Assembly: GCF_037975245.1 (NCBI RefSeq) | Contig: NC_092563.1 | Coordinates: 9,420,001 to 9,484,000, forward strand | Reading direction: 5' to 3' | DNA from: Apostichopus japonicus | Lineage: Eukaryota > Echinodermata > Holothuroidea > Aspidochirotida > Stichopodidae | DNA: 64,000 nt | Shown: positions 14,782 to 25,905 of the stretch, piece by piece | Position numbering within the stretch: position 1 is the first letter of the stretch | How the letters are laid out: every line of letters starts with the position of its first letter | Notes under the pieces: model-generated | What the model was told of the DNA's origin: nothing | Seen by the model: the letters and a program-made list of their open reading frames with translations, nothing else | The model's database searches: none | Program-made: the position numbers and the translations under genes

Positions 14782-14851
14782 ATGGCTGAGTCTTTAAGAA
14801 CTTTTCTTACAAATAAAGGTTTCCACGAAGAAGTGATAACAGTGTTCGAGG
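14782..14851 (+). CDS. SAMD3-like protein, exon 1 (start of SAM domain), element A
   Basis: The start codon opens a 23-codon exon MAESLRTFLTNKGFHEEV followed by ITVFE, with the leucine spacing of SAM helices 1 and 2. The exon ends GAGG at a consensus donor GTATGT, leaving phase 1. The second SAM-type gene of this window (element B) has its intron at the same codon and phase, after the Phe-Glu pair. This supports common descent and a real splice site. SAM domains mediate protein-protein contacts; SAMD3-like proteins are common in fish and invertebrates, and their function is not established. The family call is by eye. Confidence 0.6.
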
Positions 14852-15008
14852 GTATGTATGTATGTTTTTTGTTGTTTTCCAATTAATACAGAATAAAAGC
14901 TTGGCAGTTCGTAACGTTAGTTATTCTAGGCTCGTGCGCGAGGTAGGCCTAGCTAGGCTGTACTATAGCAAATAGGGCCTAGGCTATTGTTATAATTGGT
15001 GGGGCCTA

Positions 15009-16110
15009 TTTACACGATCGTCGGGCGAATAAGCACGCCGGTCCTGCATATGTACCCGATCGTCGGGCAAATCAGCCCGCCTGTCCTGCATATGTACCCG
15101 ATCGTCGGGCGAATAAGCACGCTTGTCCTGCAATATGTACTCGATCGTCCCAAAATGAATCTAGCCTAGGCTAGGCCTAGGCTAGGTTAACCTCATAACA
15201 AATACTTGAACATAATAATGCTCAAGAAATTGCAAAACACAGTACTATTATGCATAGATTGTAAGCACCCTTGATTATTTGCAAAATGTAGTTACAGCTA
15301 CAGCCATTACAGCATGAAGCTATCACGGTACCAGATCGTCGGGCAAATTAGCCCGCCTGTCCTGCATATGTACTCAATCGTCGGGCGAATAAGCACGCTT
15401 GTCAGGACTGCAATATGTACTCAATCGTCCCAAATGAATCTAGGCTAGGTTAACCTCATAACAAATACTTGAACATAATAATGCTCAAGAAATTGCAAAA
15501 TAGTACTATTATGCATAGATTGTAAGCACCCTTAATTATTTGAAAAAATGTGATTGCTACAGCCATTACAGCATGAAGCTATCACGGTACCAGATCGTCG
15601 GGCAAATTAGCCCGCCTGTCCTGCATATGTACTCAATCGTCGGGCGAATAAGCACGCTTGTCAGGACTGCAATATGTACTCAATCGTCCCAAATGAATCT
15701 AGGCTAGGTTAACCTCATAACAAATACTTGAACATAATAATGCTCAAGGAAATTGCAAAACACAGTACTATTATGCATAGATTGTAAGCACCCTTAATTA
15801 TTTGTAAAAATGTAGTGACTGCTACAGCCATTACAGCATGAAGCTATCACGGTACCAGTTCGTCGGGCAAATTAGCCCGCCTGTCCTGCATATGTACCCA
15901 ATCGTCGGGCGAATAAGCACGCTTGTCAGGACTGCAATATGTACTCAATCGTCCCAAATGAATCTAGGCTAGGTTAACCTCATAACAAATACTTGAACAT
16001 AATAATGCTCAAGAAATTGCAAAACACAGTACTATTATGCATAGATTGTAAGCACCTAATTATTTGAAAATGTAGTTACTGCTACAGCCATTACAGCATG
16101 AAGCTAACAC
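15009..16110 (+). repeat. 260-bp tandem repeat inside element A intron, about 4 copies
   Basis: Units start near 15060, 15330, 15590 and 15850. Each begins with GATCGTCGGGCAAATTAGCC and contains a second GTCGGGCGAATAAGCACGC about 45 bp on. The unit continues through TAGGCTAGGTTAACCTC and ends TACAGCATGAAGCTATCACG. The 45-bp half-unit is repeated once more at the array start. Internal indels are small. The repeat lies in the first intron of the SAM-domain gene. Confidence 0.9.
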
Positions 16111-16351
16111 GATTCTGTTAAACCATTACCATTGTATTTAAATCATGTGGAAACTGGAAAAGAATTGGTATGCTTTTGTGATTTAAAAAAAACATATAGT
16201 GGGCCATCAGTCTTTATTATAAGATTTTACACTAATATTACCATTCACTAATCTTATGAAATCAGTTTCTTTTACAAGCAGATAGACATATTAGTGAAAT
16301 CAGTAGGCTAAAATGTAAATCATATTCCTTGTTCACTGGTTTTCTATGCAG

Positions 16352-16419
16352 ATGTAATGGAATCAGGAGATGTCATGAACAATTTGTCCTTAAAAAGAGA
16401 AATTTCTGAAAACAACTAA
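16352..16419 (+). CDS. SAMD3-like protein, exon 2 (SAM helix 3), element A
   Basis: The acceptor TTTTCTATGCAG precedes a stretch that joins exon 1 in phase. The junction codon is G|AT, then VMESGDVMNNLSLKREISEN. The core GDVMNNLS resembles the GEVLLLLT-type segment of SAM domains. The frame reaches TAA at 16417-16419, so as read the protein ends before the SAM domain is complete. Either this copy is broken, or a donor inside the exon skips the stop. Confidence 0.45.
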
Positions 16420-16729
16420 CAAAAAACCTTGCTTGGTAACCATGTACCTGCCAAATCAACATGATAACCCCTAAATGTTAGGGTGAATTTGAATCCACCT
16501 TCACATAACACATCTCACCCGCCATGGATGACATATTGCTGCCTATCGTGAATTGATATCTCCTTCATACAATGCCAGTCATGTTCTTGTTTCTCCATTC
16601 TCTCCTAAATATTATTCTAGTCTAGTCCACATCGAACTCTACCTCTCAACATATCTTTTTTTAAGAATGTTTTGATTTATTCCATATTGCTTGTCATTTA
16701 TCACATTTATTTTTATCTTCACCAAACAG

Positions 16730-16915
16730 GAGGGCACAGATATTGAGAGCGCAGCACAGGGCAGACAAGGACAATATTGGCAACCTTTCATCCTATCTAT
16801 CGGACCAGAATTGAACCCCAAACAATTCTTCATTGTGGCAGATAAACTGGCCATTCCAGAAGTGTTAGACACTGCCATCGATCCCAGAAAATACAAACAC
16901 AGCTTGCTACCGTCG
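16730..16915 (+). CDS. SAMD3-like C-terminal region exon, element A
   Basis: An in-frame exon of 62 codons between acceptor CTTCACCAAACAG and donor GTAATT, phase 0 on both sides. The segment YWQPFILSIG, then QFFIVADKLAIP and VLDTAID, matches the QPF-x-LxLG ... FxVxDxxAI ... AxD pattern I know from the C-terminal half of SAMD3-like proteins. The remaining tail (KYKHSLLPS) departs from the expected aromatic-rich CFKxxYV segment, so the exon may be decayed at its end. Frame and borders fit coding sequence better than any neighbour. Confidence 0.5.
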
Positions 16916-16930
16916 GTAATTAGACACTAG

Positions 16931-19040
16931 TGTACAGTCAGTACATACAGCTGCGGTCAATACCCACATGACAGTGTATAAACGATACAGCGATGAACAT
17001 CTCAGGTCCAGCTAAATATATCAAGGTATCACGTTTCATTACTGTCTGTCTTTTTTAGCGACACAAACAAACATCACTTGCAAGCAACAGAAAGTTAACT
17101 TTTTCAGATGGCTGCATGCTGTTTGGGACATGTTTTCAATGCCTTTAAGGAGTAACTAACACATACCCTAAAACGTTAAATTGATAACCCGGAGTTTACC
17201 AACAGTTTTATATAAATAGGGAGGGCTCCAGAAATAAATATTTAATTGATTTTTGGTTTTTAAAGATGTTTTTTAATGATACTGATCTAATTATGAATGT
17301 AATTAAACAAACACCTAGTTGCCAAAAAACTTTGTTGTATGATTTTTCGAGCATGTTATTTTAAAAGTTTACTTTAATGTTCCCACATTTCACTGCACTC
17401 ACTATGTTGAAGGTTTATTTAATTAAGCAATTAATTAAGCTAATATTATTTATTGTGCACAATATTCCATAATTTGTTCCATGAAAAGCAAGTAACCTGA
17501 TTATTATAAAGTCAGTAACTGTAGAAAATTCCATTTGAGAATATCCTTTCCTCATTATTCCCCCCCCCCCCATTTTTTTTTTAATTTGAGTGATGTAATG
17601 AGTCAAAACTGTTTCAATTTTTTAGTCGACTATCGAGTGACATTTCTTTTTCAGCTAGAGGCTGACATTAAATGATTCACGTCAGATAATTTATAAAACT
17701 TCAAAATTTGATTGAAATCCCAATCACAATCACTATATGATTACTATCAGAAAGTTAAGAAATAATTGAGGATGGTATAATAGTCACATGTACTGTTTTT
17801 GCATACAAATTTGCTTTATATGAATGCCATATCATGAAATCGTGAATGCAGTATATAATAATTCATGTTTATCTAATAGCCATTATGAAGTTAGTGCCAT
17901 TCTGTTAACTGCTTGTAATATTTTGTTTTGTGTGTGCTGGATAATGACTTTCAGCAATCGCCAATCTATATCATTGAAACACAAAGTACAAAATGTTGAC
18001 CGCACTGATATATAGTTTAACCATTCCTAATATTTTATAAATAACCTGCTGAAAATTTGTCATATGTTTTCCCCATTTTGAAATCATTCTAAGAAATTGT
18101 TGCTACTATACATTAATGATTCACAACTGGAAAAAAGGCAATGTACCAGATCAATTTTACTATCGTCATGTTTCCATCCTATCCCTTTTGTAAAGGCAGG
18201 ATCGTATAGTTACTATATCCTTTACAGTGGAAAATTTAAAGTTCAGTGAGATCGAGAGATGGGATCAGCTGGGTATATAACGACTCAATTTACAGCTGTG
18301 TTGTCAATGAATTCCAGGGTATTACCACCTGGCGGTGACATACAAAGAATTTAAAGAGCTTTCTGTTGCAGTGGTGTTGCCAAACATTTGAATCTTGGTT
18401 GGTGATATGTCTATTTGTGAATTCCCTCTCGGGGGAGGGGTTCCCCAGGACACCCATTGGCGACACCACTGATCTGTTCTCAGCTCACCTAATCCTTTTC
18501 AAAAAAAATTAAAGAACATTTTAGATGGCCCAATTCAAGCAGAAATTTGACAGATTAATATTGAACTGAAAATATGTCACTGTTATGTAAAGTATCTTTA
18601 TAATTTGAACGTTTGTTGGAAAGATAACATGTTTTGTTGAACATCCCTCAGAATATTGTATTTTTTTTTTTTTTTTAATATGAACGAAAATTAAATAAGA
18701 ATATATAAGTGGGTTAGTGGAAATAAAATTACTGTTCGGTGGATATTGACAATTATATTTCTTGATGGAATACCATTTTTAATGTACTTTGTGTGTGACT
18801 GTCACAACGATTTTCTGGTCTTTATATCCTAACATGATTTGATGTGAAGGCGAAGTCACTCCATAAAGTAGCACCTTTCAGTATATTCCCCTGCATTAAC
18901 AGATCATTGAATGTTGTCTTTGATGACCTTAAATGCAACTATATTGAAGAATTCCAGCACTTAGCCAACACAGAGGATCAATAGAAAAGCTTGTTCAATC
19001 CAGAATTTGCAGTTTATAAGATTGACAGTATAGCTGTGAT
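16931..19040. other. Element A interior without recognised gene
   Basis: AT-rich DNA with only short open frames. No transposase motif or further SAMD3-like exon was seen. This is where a missing downstream exon or 3' UTR would lie. Confidence 0.4.
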
Positions 19041-19044
19041 GTGT

Positions 19045-19344
19045 AATAATTCAGTCTAAAGGACCGACTGTTCAGTCTGATATCAGTCTAATAGATTGAA
19101 AGTATTCAATCTAATTAAGACTGGTGCTGCAATAAATCAGTCTAAACTGCTGACTGTTCAGTCTAAAGTGGTTTGATTTTCAGTCTATTAGACTGAAGAG
19201 TATTCAGTCTAATTAAGACTGACCTTCAGTCTTTACATTTCAGACTGGAATTCAGTCTAAGTAGTTTGATCCCTTATCCCATCCATCGTTAGACTGAAAT
19301 TTCAGTCGATTAGACTGAAATTTCAGTCTCTCATTTTAAGAGAG
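19045..19344 (+). repeat. Element A right subterminal palindromes and TIR
   Basis: This is the densest AGACTG/CAGTCT region, with more than fifteen words in 300 bp. They include paired TTAGACTGAAATTTCAGTC units at 19291-19331 just inside the terminus. Units are spaced roughly 20-30 bp apart and alternate in orientation. Confidence 0.85.
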
Positions 19345-19526
19345 TAGGAGTGACCGGCCGTACACAATCTATAAGACTCTGACACTAGATGTTCGAATAA
19401 CATCCAGGGTCCATACAGATCAAGCTTTTATGAGACGGAAAGTAAATTGTTATTATCCAAACCTAAGTAATAATCATGTTTGAAATTTACCGTAAATGTC
19501 CGTTATAATGGCTTTCTGTTGTCTAG

Positions 19527-19694
19527 GGAACGGTCATCACTGACAAACGGTTAAATAATATGTTAGTAGCACCTGGGAGCACGTCACATGACCATCCTTC
19601 GTTGATACGTTGTCCTACTGTGGAGCCAGATTTCCAGATCATGTATATCGATGGATCTTCCCACGGAACACGGAGATTTGGCGCCACTTCTTGA
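19527..19694 (+). CDS. Candidate terminal exon, unknown protein
   Basis: A good acceptor TTTCTGTTGTCTAG is followed by 55 open codons and TGA. The residues include LVAPGSTSHDHPSLIRCP and EPDFQIMYIDGSSHGTRRFG, a balanced composition unlike chance frames here. The antisense frame is also open for 60 codons, so orientation is not proven. The RCP ... FQIMYIDG spacing faintly recalls an Ig-like B-C strand pair, but I do not assign a family. It lies just outside element A. Confidence 0.3.
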   Translation, partial: GTVITDKRLNNMLVAPGSTSHDHPSLIRCPTVEPDFQIMYIDGSSHGTRRFGATS

Positions 19695-19699
19695 ACTGT

Positions 19700-20640
19700 G
19701 CGCATTTTTGAATACGTTGTGGGTGTGACAAGTATCCAGTGACCAGAGAGTGGGTTAACTCTCTGAGAAGGCTTTAGCCTTGCACAAGACTGTAAACCTT
19801 CGACATTTTTTAGTCCATTGTCAGTATTGTTTTGTAAATAATTATTTTTATTATTAGGAAATATACAACGTTACAAACATAATTATATAGGCCTATACCG
19901 TACATTCTACGATTTGTTCCCATGTGGTGTAACCGTATAAGTGTTCAAGTCAAGTGTTCCAAAAACATGAGTGTTCTTCTAGAACTGTGGCGTCTGTAGC
20001 AACAACTCACGAATGAAGAACCCATTAATCAAATGACAATAAATATGGCTGTCCTATGGAACAGGGATCAAAGACGTCACAGTGCTCCCTTAATGAGGCT
20101 AATTAACGCCTCCAGTCTGCCCATGTAATTAAAGAGCCTTTATGTATCACTTCACTTGCATTAAGATGGCAGTGCGTCTTTGTCATATATGTTAGTATCT
20201 TGTCACGGTGTCTGCATTACAAATTCAGTCCGAAATCATGTAAGATCAGATACCCGGGGATCGAGAACAAATTACCCAATCACCGAGAACACATAGCAGA
20301 GATCGAAAACAAATTGTAGGCATCGAGAAAACAAGCAGATTTCCGAGAGCCGGCGAGAAAAAAAAATCTCGACTAAGAGGGTAACAAATTATCAAGAAAT
20401 TAATTCAAGAACGGTCCCAAGTTCTTCAATTTTTTTGCCCGAAGCCCAAGGCAACAAAATGTGAGCACTGCGCGCGGAGCGCACTGATTTATTTTCCTTC
20501 CTGATAAAACAGATAAATAAAGTCCAGCCGCCCCCCCCCCCCTCCGCTGAGAGAGTGTCACACAAACTGACCTGTATGCAGTTTTTTGGACCCAGAAGGT
20601 TCGAATGATTGATTATAAAGCTTCAAATTTTTATCAATAA
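19700..20640. other. Intergenic DNA with short GAGAAC repeats
   Basis: No gene was seen. At 20258-20370 there are about five imperfect 20-bp repeats around ATCGAGAACAAATT and CACCGAGAACACA. A C-run lies at 20530. Confidence 0.5.
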
Positions 20641-20744
20641 ATCTGTTCACTAAAATTTCGCACCGTAGAGCATCTCTGGCGGGCCGGACGCAACCCTGCG
20701 CCGGACCGGACTGTGGCCCGCGGGCCGTAGGTTGGACAACCCTG
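20641..20744 (+). mobile_element. Right end of a hAT-like transposon fragment
   Basis: The reverse complement of the end reads CAGGGTTGTCCAACCTACGG followed by CCCGCGGGCC, the terminal form of many hAT elements and their MITEs. The left end was not found within 500 bp, so length and target duplication are unknown. Confidence 0.6.
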
Positions 20745-20900
20745 ATCTATATTGATCAATGACACGGGAATATTTTAATGTTTAATTTCAAACCTTAACT
20801 ACCGGTATTTCTATTAACTGGGAGTACTGGCGATTTTATTTGATGTAGAATGCTTATGTCATCAACGTCAACGTCATCGTCATCATCTTATATTCACATC

Positions 20901-20902
<2 letters not shown>

Positions 20903-20950
<48 letters not shown>
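20903..20950. repeat. (TA)n microsatellite
   Basis: Uninterrupted alternating AT. Confidence 0.95.
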
Positions 20951-20953
<3 letters not shown>

Positions 20954-21458
20954 CCAGACGCCGCTGTGATAATGTTTAGTGAATGTGACATGATATCAAT
21001 ATCTTGCTGCTATACAATTTATTCGCTGTAATATTCTGCAGATTAACCTTTCACCGGTCTCCAATAGCAATAGACGACCTGCCTGGAGGATCTTGATGAA
21101 GTTTTTCAACTCAACCTCATTATCCATTTTTTTTATTGTTGCCAGCGACATCGTCTGGATGGCTCGTAAAGTTTAGTAATTGAATGACCTACAAAAGACG
21201 ATCACTTGATACAAGGTTCGACTGCAGTCTAATTATTTCTTACACTAACCAAATGATATTTCACAGTTAATTAACACTGCAGGCTATTTCAACTGTTCTA
21301 TATATTGACGGAGTGATTATGAGGGGAAAATGGCTTAAATTTTACAGAAATCATTTTCTTGTTGAGGTATAGATCTTGGTAGTTAGTAAATCTACTGTTT
21401 TTGCAACAGTCAGAGTTTTTCAAGTTATATATGCCACAATTTACAGCCTTATGATATA

Positions 21459-21751
21459 GCGGTCCTGTGGCCGAGTGGATAAAGGCGTAGCGATCGAGAG
21501 GTTCCGGGTTCGCTACCCGGCAGGGTCATAGTAAGGTGGGTTTTTCATCCAAGAGCAACCTACGGTGTTCCCATCTGTAATGACTTTCTAAAATCGAAAA
21601 GATTCCAAATTTGAGTTAAAATGTTGAATTGGAAGCCACCCGACGTGTAAGTTGTAATCCATGAGCCCTTGTGGGTTTCTCCCACATTTGTGGTCACTTA
21701 AGCGTCGCAAAAGTAACTGCTGATTATTATTATTTTTATTATTATTATTAG
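21459..21751 (+). mobile_element. tRNA-headed SINE with (ATT)n tail, full copy
   Basis: The head has a perfect A box TGGCCGAGTGG, as in tRNA-Leu/Ser, and a degraded B box GGTTCGCTACC inside the T arm CCGGG/CCCGG. The body reads GTCATAGTAAGGTGGGTTTT through TCCCACATTTGTGGTCACTT and ends in an ATTATTATT tail. A second, 5'-truncated copy in opposite orientation lies at 60240-60456. Confidence 0.85.
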
Positions 21752-22377
21752 TTTCGGGATAATTCAAATATCGAATAACATAATAAACAACAAAAAATAT
21801 CCCTCTATCTCAACTCAAATGTTGTTTTGATGAGAGTCTTGAAGAAATATTGAATTAGTTTGTCGTATCTAGCCAGTCATGCATAAATGATAACATATAG
21901 CAAAACTCGTTGATGAAAGATTCAATCGCATGGAGATAATTCATTAAACTATGACATTTGGAGAATACGAACGGCATATATGCTTTCATTGAGTGCTTGC
22001 AATAAATTGGCATAACCCAATTAAACTGTTGCATCATTAATTGCTTTTCCACTTCTTCTCATATATTATATTTGCCATTAAATTTGATATAATTTTGCTA
22101 TCCTCTAGTTACTAAGTTGAATGTTCGTGAAAAACCTTAAACTTTTGAAGGTGAATTTGCTTTCATGTCTCTTATGAAGTCATTTGAAGCTTTTGTCTTT
22201 CTACATTTTTACGTTATAAATGTTCTCATTATTTCAGAAAACAGAATTCGCTGCCTTTTATTGTTTGTGGACAGGGATGCATGTTATTTATAAAACACAA
22301 AGGCTACCAAAAGAGAGGGTGAAATGTTTGTCCCTCTATTATCAGAACTCCAAACCACAAACCAAAAGGTTTGAAGA

Positions 22378-22492
22378 GGGTTGAGGGGTGGGGGTAGGAG
22401 GGGGGTGGGGGAGGGGATATGTATCATCGTCTTCCACTAAACCAGTGGCATGTCAACCTCCATCCCAACCCCTACCCCCACCCCCACCCATA
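22378..22492. other. G-rich/C-rich inverted pair
   Basis: GGGTTGAGGGGTGGGGGTAG plus further G-runs at 22378-22418 face CCCAACCCCTACCCCCACCC at 22464-22490. They are imperfect complements about 50 bp apart. The G-rich strand has at least four G-runs of four or more, so it could form a quadruplex or a large hairpin. Confidence 0.6.
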
Positions 22493-24545
22493 GAAATCGA
22501 TGGTCTTGCATATTAAAACACGTACCACATTCCATAAAGTTTAACATGCATGTGCATTCTTTTTGGCAAATGAAGCTCTCTTTTTACATGTAACAGCATG
22601 TATTTAGATTTCATCAACAGGAGAATTTCCTTTCAGGCTGCAATCCATATTCGACATAGACTTAACTGGATAGACGTTTCCAATTTAAATTAAAAAAAAA
22701 CACGTAACAGAATGATACATGTTAATACCATGGCTGCGCAGATGTTAAAATGCTACAGGAAAACGGGCAACAATTCTATGCGTAGATAGCTGCTGACCTA
22801 TCAAATTTATTTACTTTCTTACAGGCAGTCAAGATGTACTAGATTTCAATTTGATTCATTGGGTTAAAGGAAGATAAATTTACAGGATCATATAAATTTT
22901 GCGTCCGCAAAAGGGAAAATTAATTACATATTCCAAGAGTTAATTTCAAAAATATACCAACCGATATAGTTGAATGGTTTTAGCAGATTGTGTATCGTAT
23001 TTTTGCTAGATAAATTTATGGCTAATGAAACTGAATAATAAATGAAAAATAACAGAAAATACAAATAGTAACGTATTTATTTTATAACAGAGGCAATGAA
23101 ATCCAATTCTGAACGCATAATAAAGAAACGGTGCCAAGGTTCCAAGGGACCGTATAAAATATCTCCGCTCTCGTTTTCGGTACAGTCGTGAACATACCAT
23201 TTGAGTCAAGGGTGTAAATTCTAGCTTTGAATTTTAATCAGTTTGCCAAAGGTCTTGGTAAGTAAGGCTAGGTGCAGCACTAACCTTTATTGGCCCCTGA
23301 TTAACACAAATTATACCACGAACATCTGTGTATCATGGAGGGCGGAGTGGGGCGGCTAAGGGTGGGGGAGTATTTTCCTATACACACGTGAATACGTACC
23401 ATTTATGGGTCAATAAAATAAACAAACTAGATATTAATATTTAAAGAAACGTCAAAAATGAATTTTCCGTTGTTCGTTATCACTCATTGCGTTAGAAAGT
23501 ACAAAGCACTCTGAGTCTATATGCAAATGCTAATTCATATCGAAATATGCATCATTTTGAATCATAGGTAACTATATATGAATGTTATTATTTCGTATTG
23601 TATTGAAGTGTATAATAGAAAACCGCTCCAAACTAATAGCAAACCTCCCAGCAGAGTCGGTGATACATATAACATGATCATGTGTTGAGTAGACACGCGT
23701 AGCTCATATATGCGTGCATTAATGATTGATATTGCTAATTTGCCACGGTGTTACGCGTAAATCAAGAAGGTTTTCACGAGTACTGTAATTAGGTAGTGTA
23801 ACAAATAACGGCACATTGCAGGTCACTGAATAACGGATCGAACACATTTCTGTCATCAGAATCGGTAAAGTGTTAGTAGCAGTATTCGAATTAATAAATT
23901 TATGTTTGTAAACTTATGTTCGAGAATGTTCTTCACAATAGGCAGTGTCACGGTAAGGGCGGACGCGGCATAAAATGCTCGCAGTCGTCCAACCGACGAC
24001 CATGGCCGCGCGCATTCTTTCAAACCTAATCTTAAGAGAGATAACTTTCTAAGGTTTGATTAAGGTTCGTGACTTAGTTAATGGTGGTAATACCCAAGTA
24101 GAATTCTATATACTAATATTCCAGCGTTGCCAATCTCCAAACCCTCTCATGGTTTGTCGTGGTATAGGAATGAAGCTCTTATAAAAAATTTAAAAAACGC
24201 AACAATCTAGATTCAATTATAAGATGATGGAAAGCAGTCGGAGCGAATCAGTTACACGTGATTGATCATATGTGAAGTTCTTGAAGGAAGAAATAATCAT
24301 TTCCTTTTACACCTTTCCTTCTATAATTACAGCAAAACCCTCGACCATGACGGCAAAGGCTTGTTCTCTTCACATGAGCGGCGAAAATAAAAAGAAGAAG
24401 AAGAAGAAAACATACGAGCAGTAAAGGTAAACTTATGATTTGCATGACTATTATCCCGGCCAGTGAAATGAACATGCCCAGTACGTTGATTTAAACCAGC
24501 AGGTGTTAATATCCTGTTCGTTGAAAGGGACACTTTTTTTACGGT

Positions 24546-24597
24546 GAAATAATAATAATAATAATGATAATTATTATCATAATAATGATAATAATTT
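24546..24597. repeat. AT-rich palindrome
   Basis: GAAATAATAATAATAATGAT and its near complement ATAATGATAATAATTTC flank a short TAATTATTATCATA centre. It is likely an inverted trinucleotide microsatellite. Confidence 0.7.
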
Positions 24598-25017
24598 CAT
24601 TCTATAACAATAACTCAACTTCTTTATCAGTGCATTGAGTGTTGAACCTTTTACAAATCAGGCGTTAATGAATCACAACGGATGACTATAGAATGGGAAA
24701 TTAAGTTTGCCAGCGCTTCTGAAGCAAACTTTGTATTAAAAATGCAGTATAATTTTCACCTTGTTATCAAAATAAATGTTAAACAATGGCAATACATAGG
24801 CAGAGGAGCTTGCCTTAACGTAAAGGAGCGTTCTCTTTATTTATCAAAAGTAAGAGAGTTTGATTATGGTATGTAACGTATTTGTAGGAAGATGACGATT
24901 TCAGTGGGTCAGCTATGATATAAAACACTGCAACAACTGACACCTTGTTTATAATTTATTTACCTTACACCAAATTGAGATTGTTTCTAACTTGGAAGTA
25001 GAACAGTATATACGCTT

Positions 25018-25905
25018 TCCTACATAAATTATCATGCTTACCTACATAAATCATCATGCTTACCTACATCAATGATCATGCTTACCTACATAGAAATTAT
25101 CATGCTTACCTACATAAATTATCATGCTTACCTATATAAATTATCATGCTTGCCAACATAAATTATCATGCTTACCTACATAAATTGTCATGCTTACCTA
25201 TATAAATTACCATGCTTATACCTACATAAATAATCATGCTTACCTACATAAATTATCATTCTTACCTACATAGAAATTATCATGCTTACCTACATAAATT
25301 ATCATGCTTACCTATATAAATTATCATGCTTGCCAACATAAATTATCATGCTTACCTACATAAATTGTCATGCTTACCTATATAAATTACCATGCTTATA
25401 CCTACATAAATTATCATGCTTACCTTCATAAATTATCTAGCTTGCCTATACATAAGTGATCATGCTTACCTACATACATGATCATGCTGACCTACATAAA
25501 TAATCATGCTTACCTGCATAAATTATCTTGCTTGCCTATAAATCATCATGCTTACCTACATAGATTATCATGCTTACCTACATAAATGATCATGCTTATC
25601 AACATAAATTATCATGCTTATACCTACATAAATTATCATGCTTACCTACATAAATGATCATGCTTATCAACATAAATTATCATGCTTACCTACAGACATG
25701 ATCATGCTTACCTATATAAATCATCACGCTAACTACATAAATTGTCTTGCTTGCCTACATAAGTTATCTTGCTTACCTACATAAATGATCATGCTTACCT
25801 ACATAAATGATCATGCTTACCTACATAAATGATCATGCTTACCTACATAAATTATCATGCTTACCTACATGAATTATCATGCTTACCTACATAGATTATC
25901 ATTTA
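25018..25905 (+). repeat. 22-bp minisatellite with higher-order period
   Basis: About 40 copies of ATCATGCTTACCTACATAAATT with point changes (TATATAAATT, GCCAACATAAATT, CTTATACCTAC). Two blocks of eight units, starting near 25081 and 25261, carry the same series of variants. This gives a 180-bp higher-order repeat. Confidence 0.95.

Larger units (their letters stand above)
14338..19344 (+). mobile_element. Element A: TA-flanked 5.0-kb TIR element with SAMD3-like gene
   Basis: The left end CTCTCTTAAAATGATAGACT and the reverse complement of the right end CTCTCTTAAAATGAGAGACT match over about 24 bp with one difference. Both are preceded by TA (14336-14337 and 19345-19346), consistent with a TA target site duplication. 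Subterminal regions are packed with AGACTG/CAGTCT words, including perfect 18-bp palindromes AGACTGAAATTTCAGTCT. Inside are CCAAT-containing upstream sequence, a spliced SAM-domain gene and a 260-bp tandem repeat. I found no transposase, so it is either non-autonomous or of a type I cannot recognise. Confidence 0.8.
21752..25016. other. AT-rich intergenic DNA
   Basis: No supported gene was found. A minus-strand frame at 24266-24475 encodes a hydrophobic stretch (LAGIIVMQIISLPLLLVCF) followed by basic residues and could be a membrane segment. It overlaps a CTT run and lacks clear borders. Confidence 0.45.

Noticed and set aside
24266-24475. Single-pass membrane protein exon
   Set aside because: The hydrophobic run arises partly from a CTT microsatellite and has no splice borders.
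25018-25905. CRISPR-like array of regular repeats
   Set aside because: There are no unique spacers; it is a tandem 22-bp minisatellite in a eukaryotic genome.
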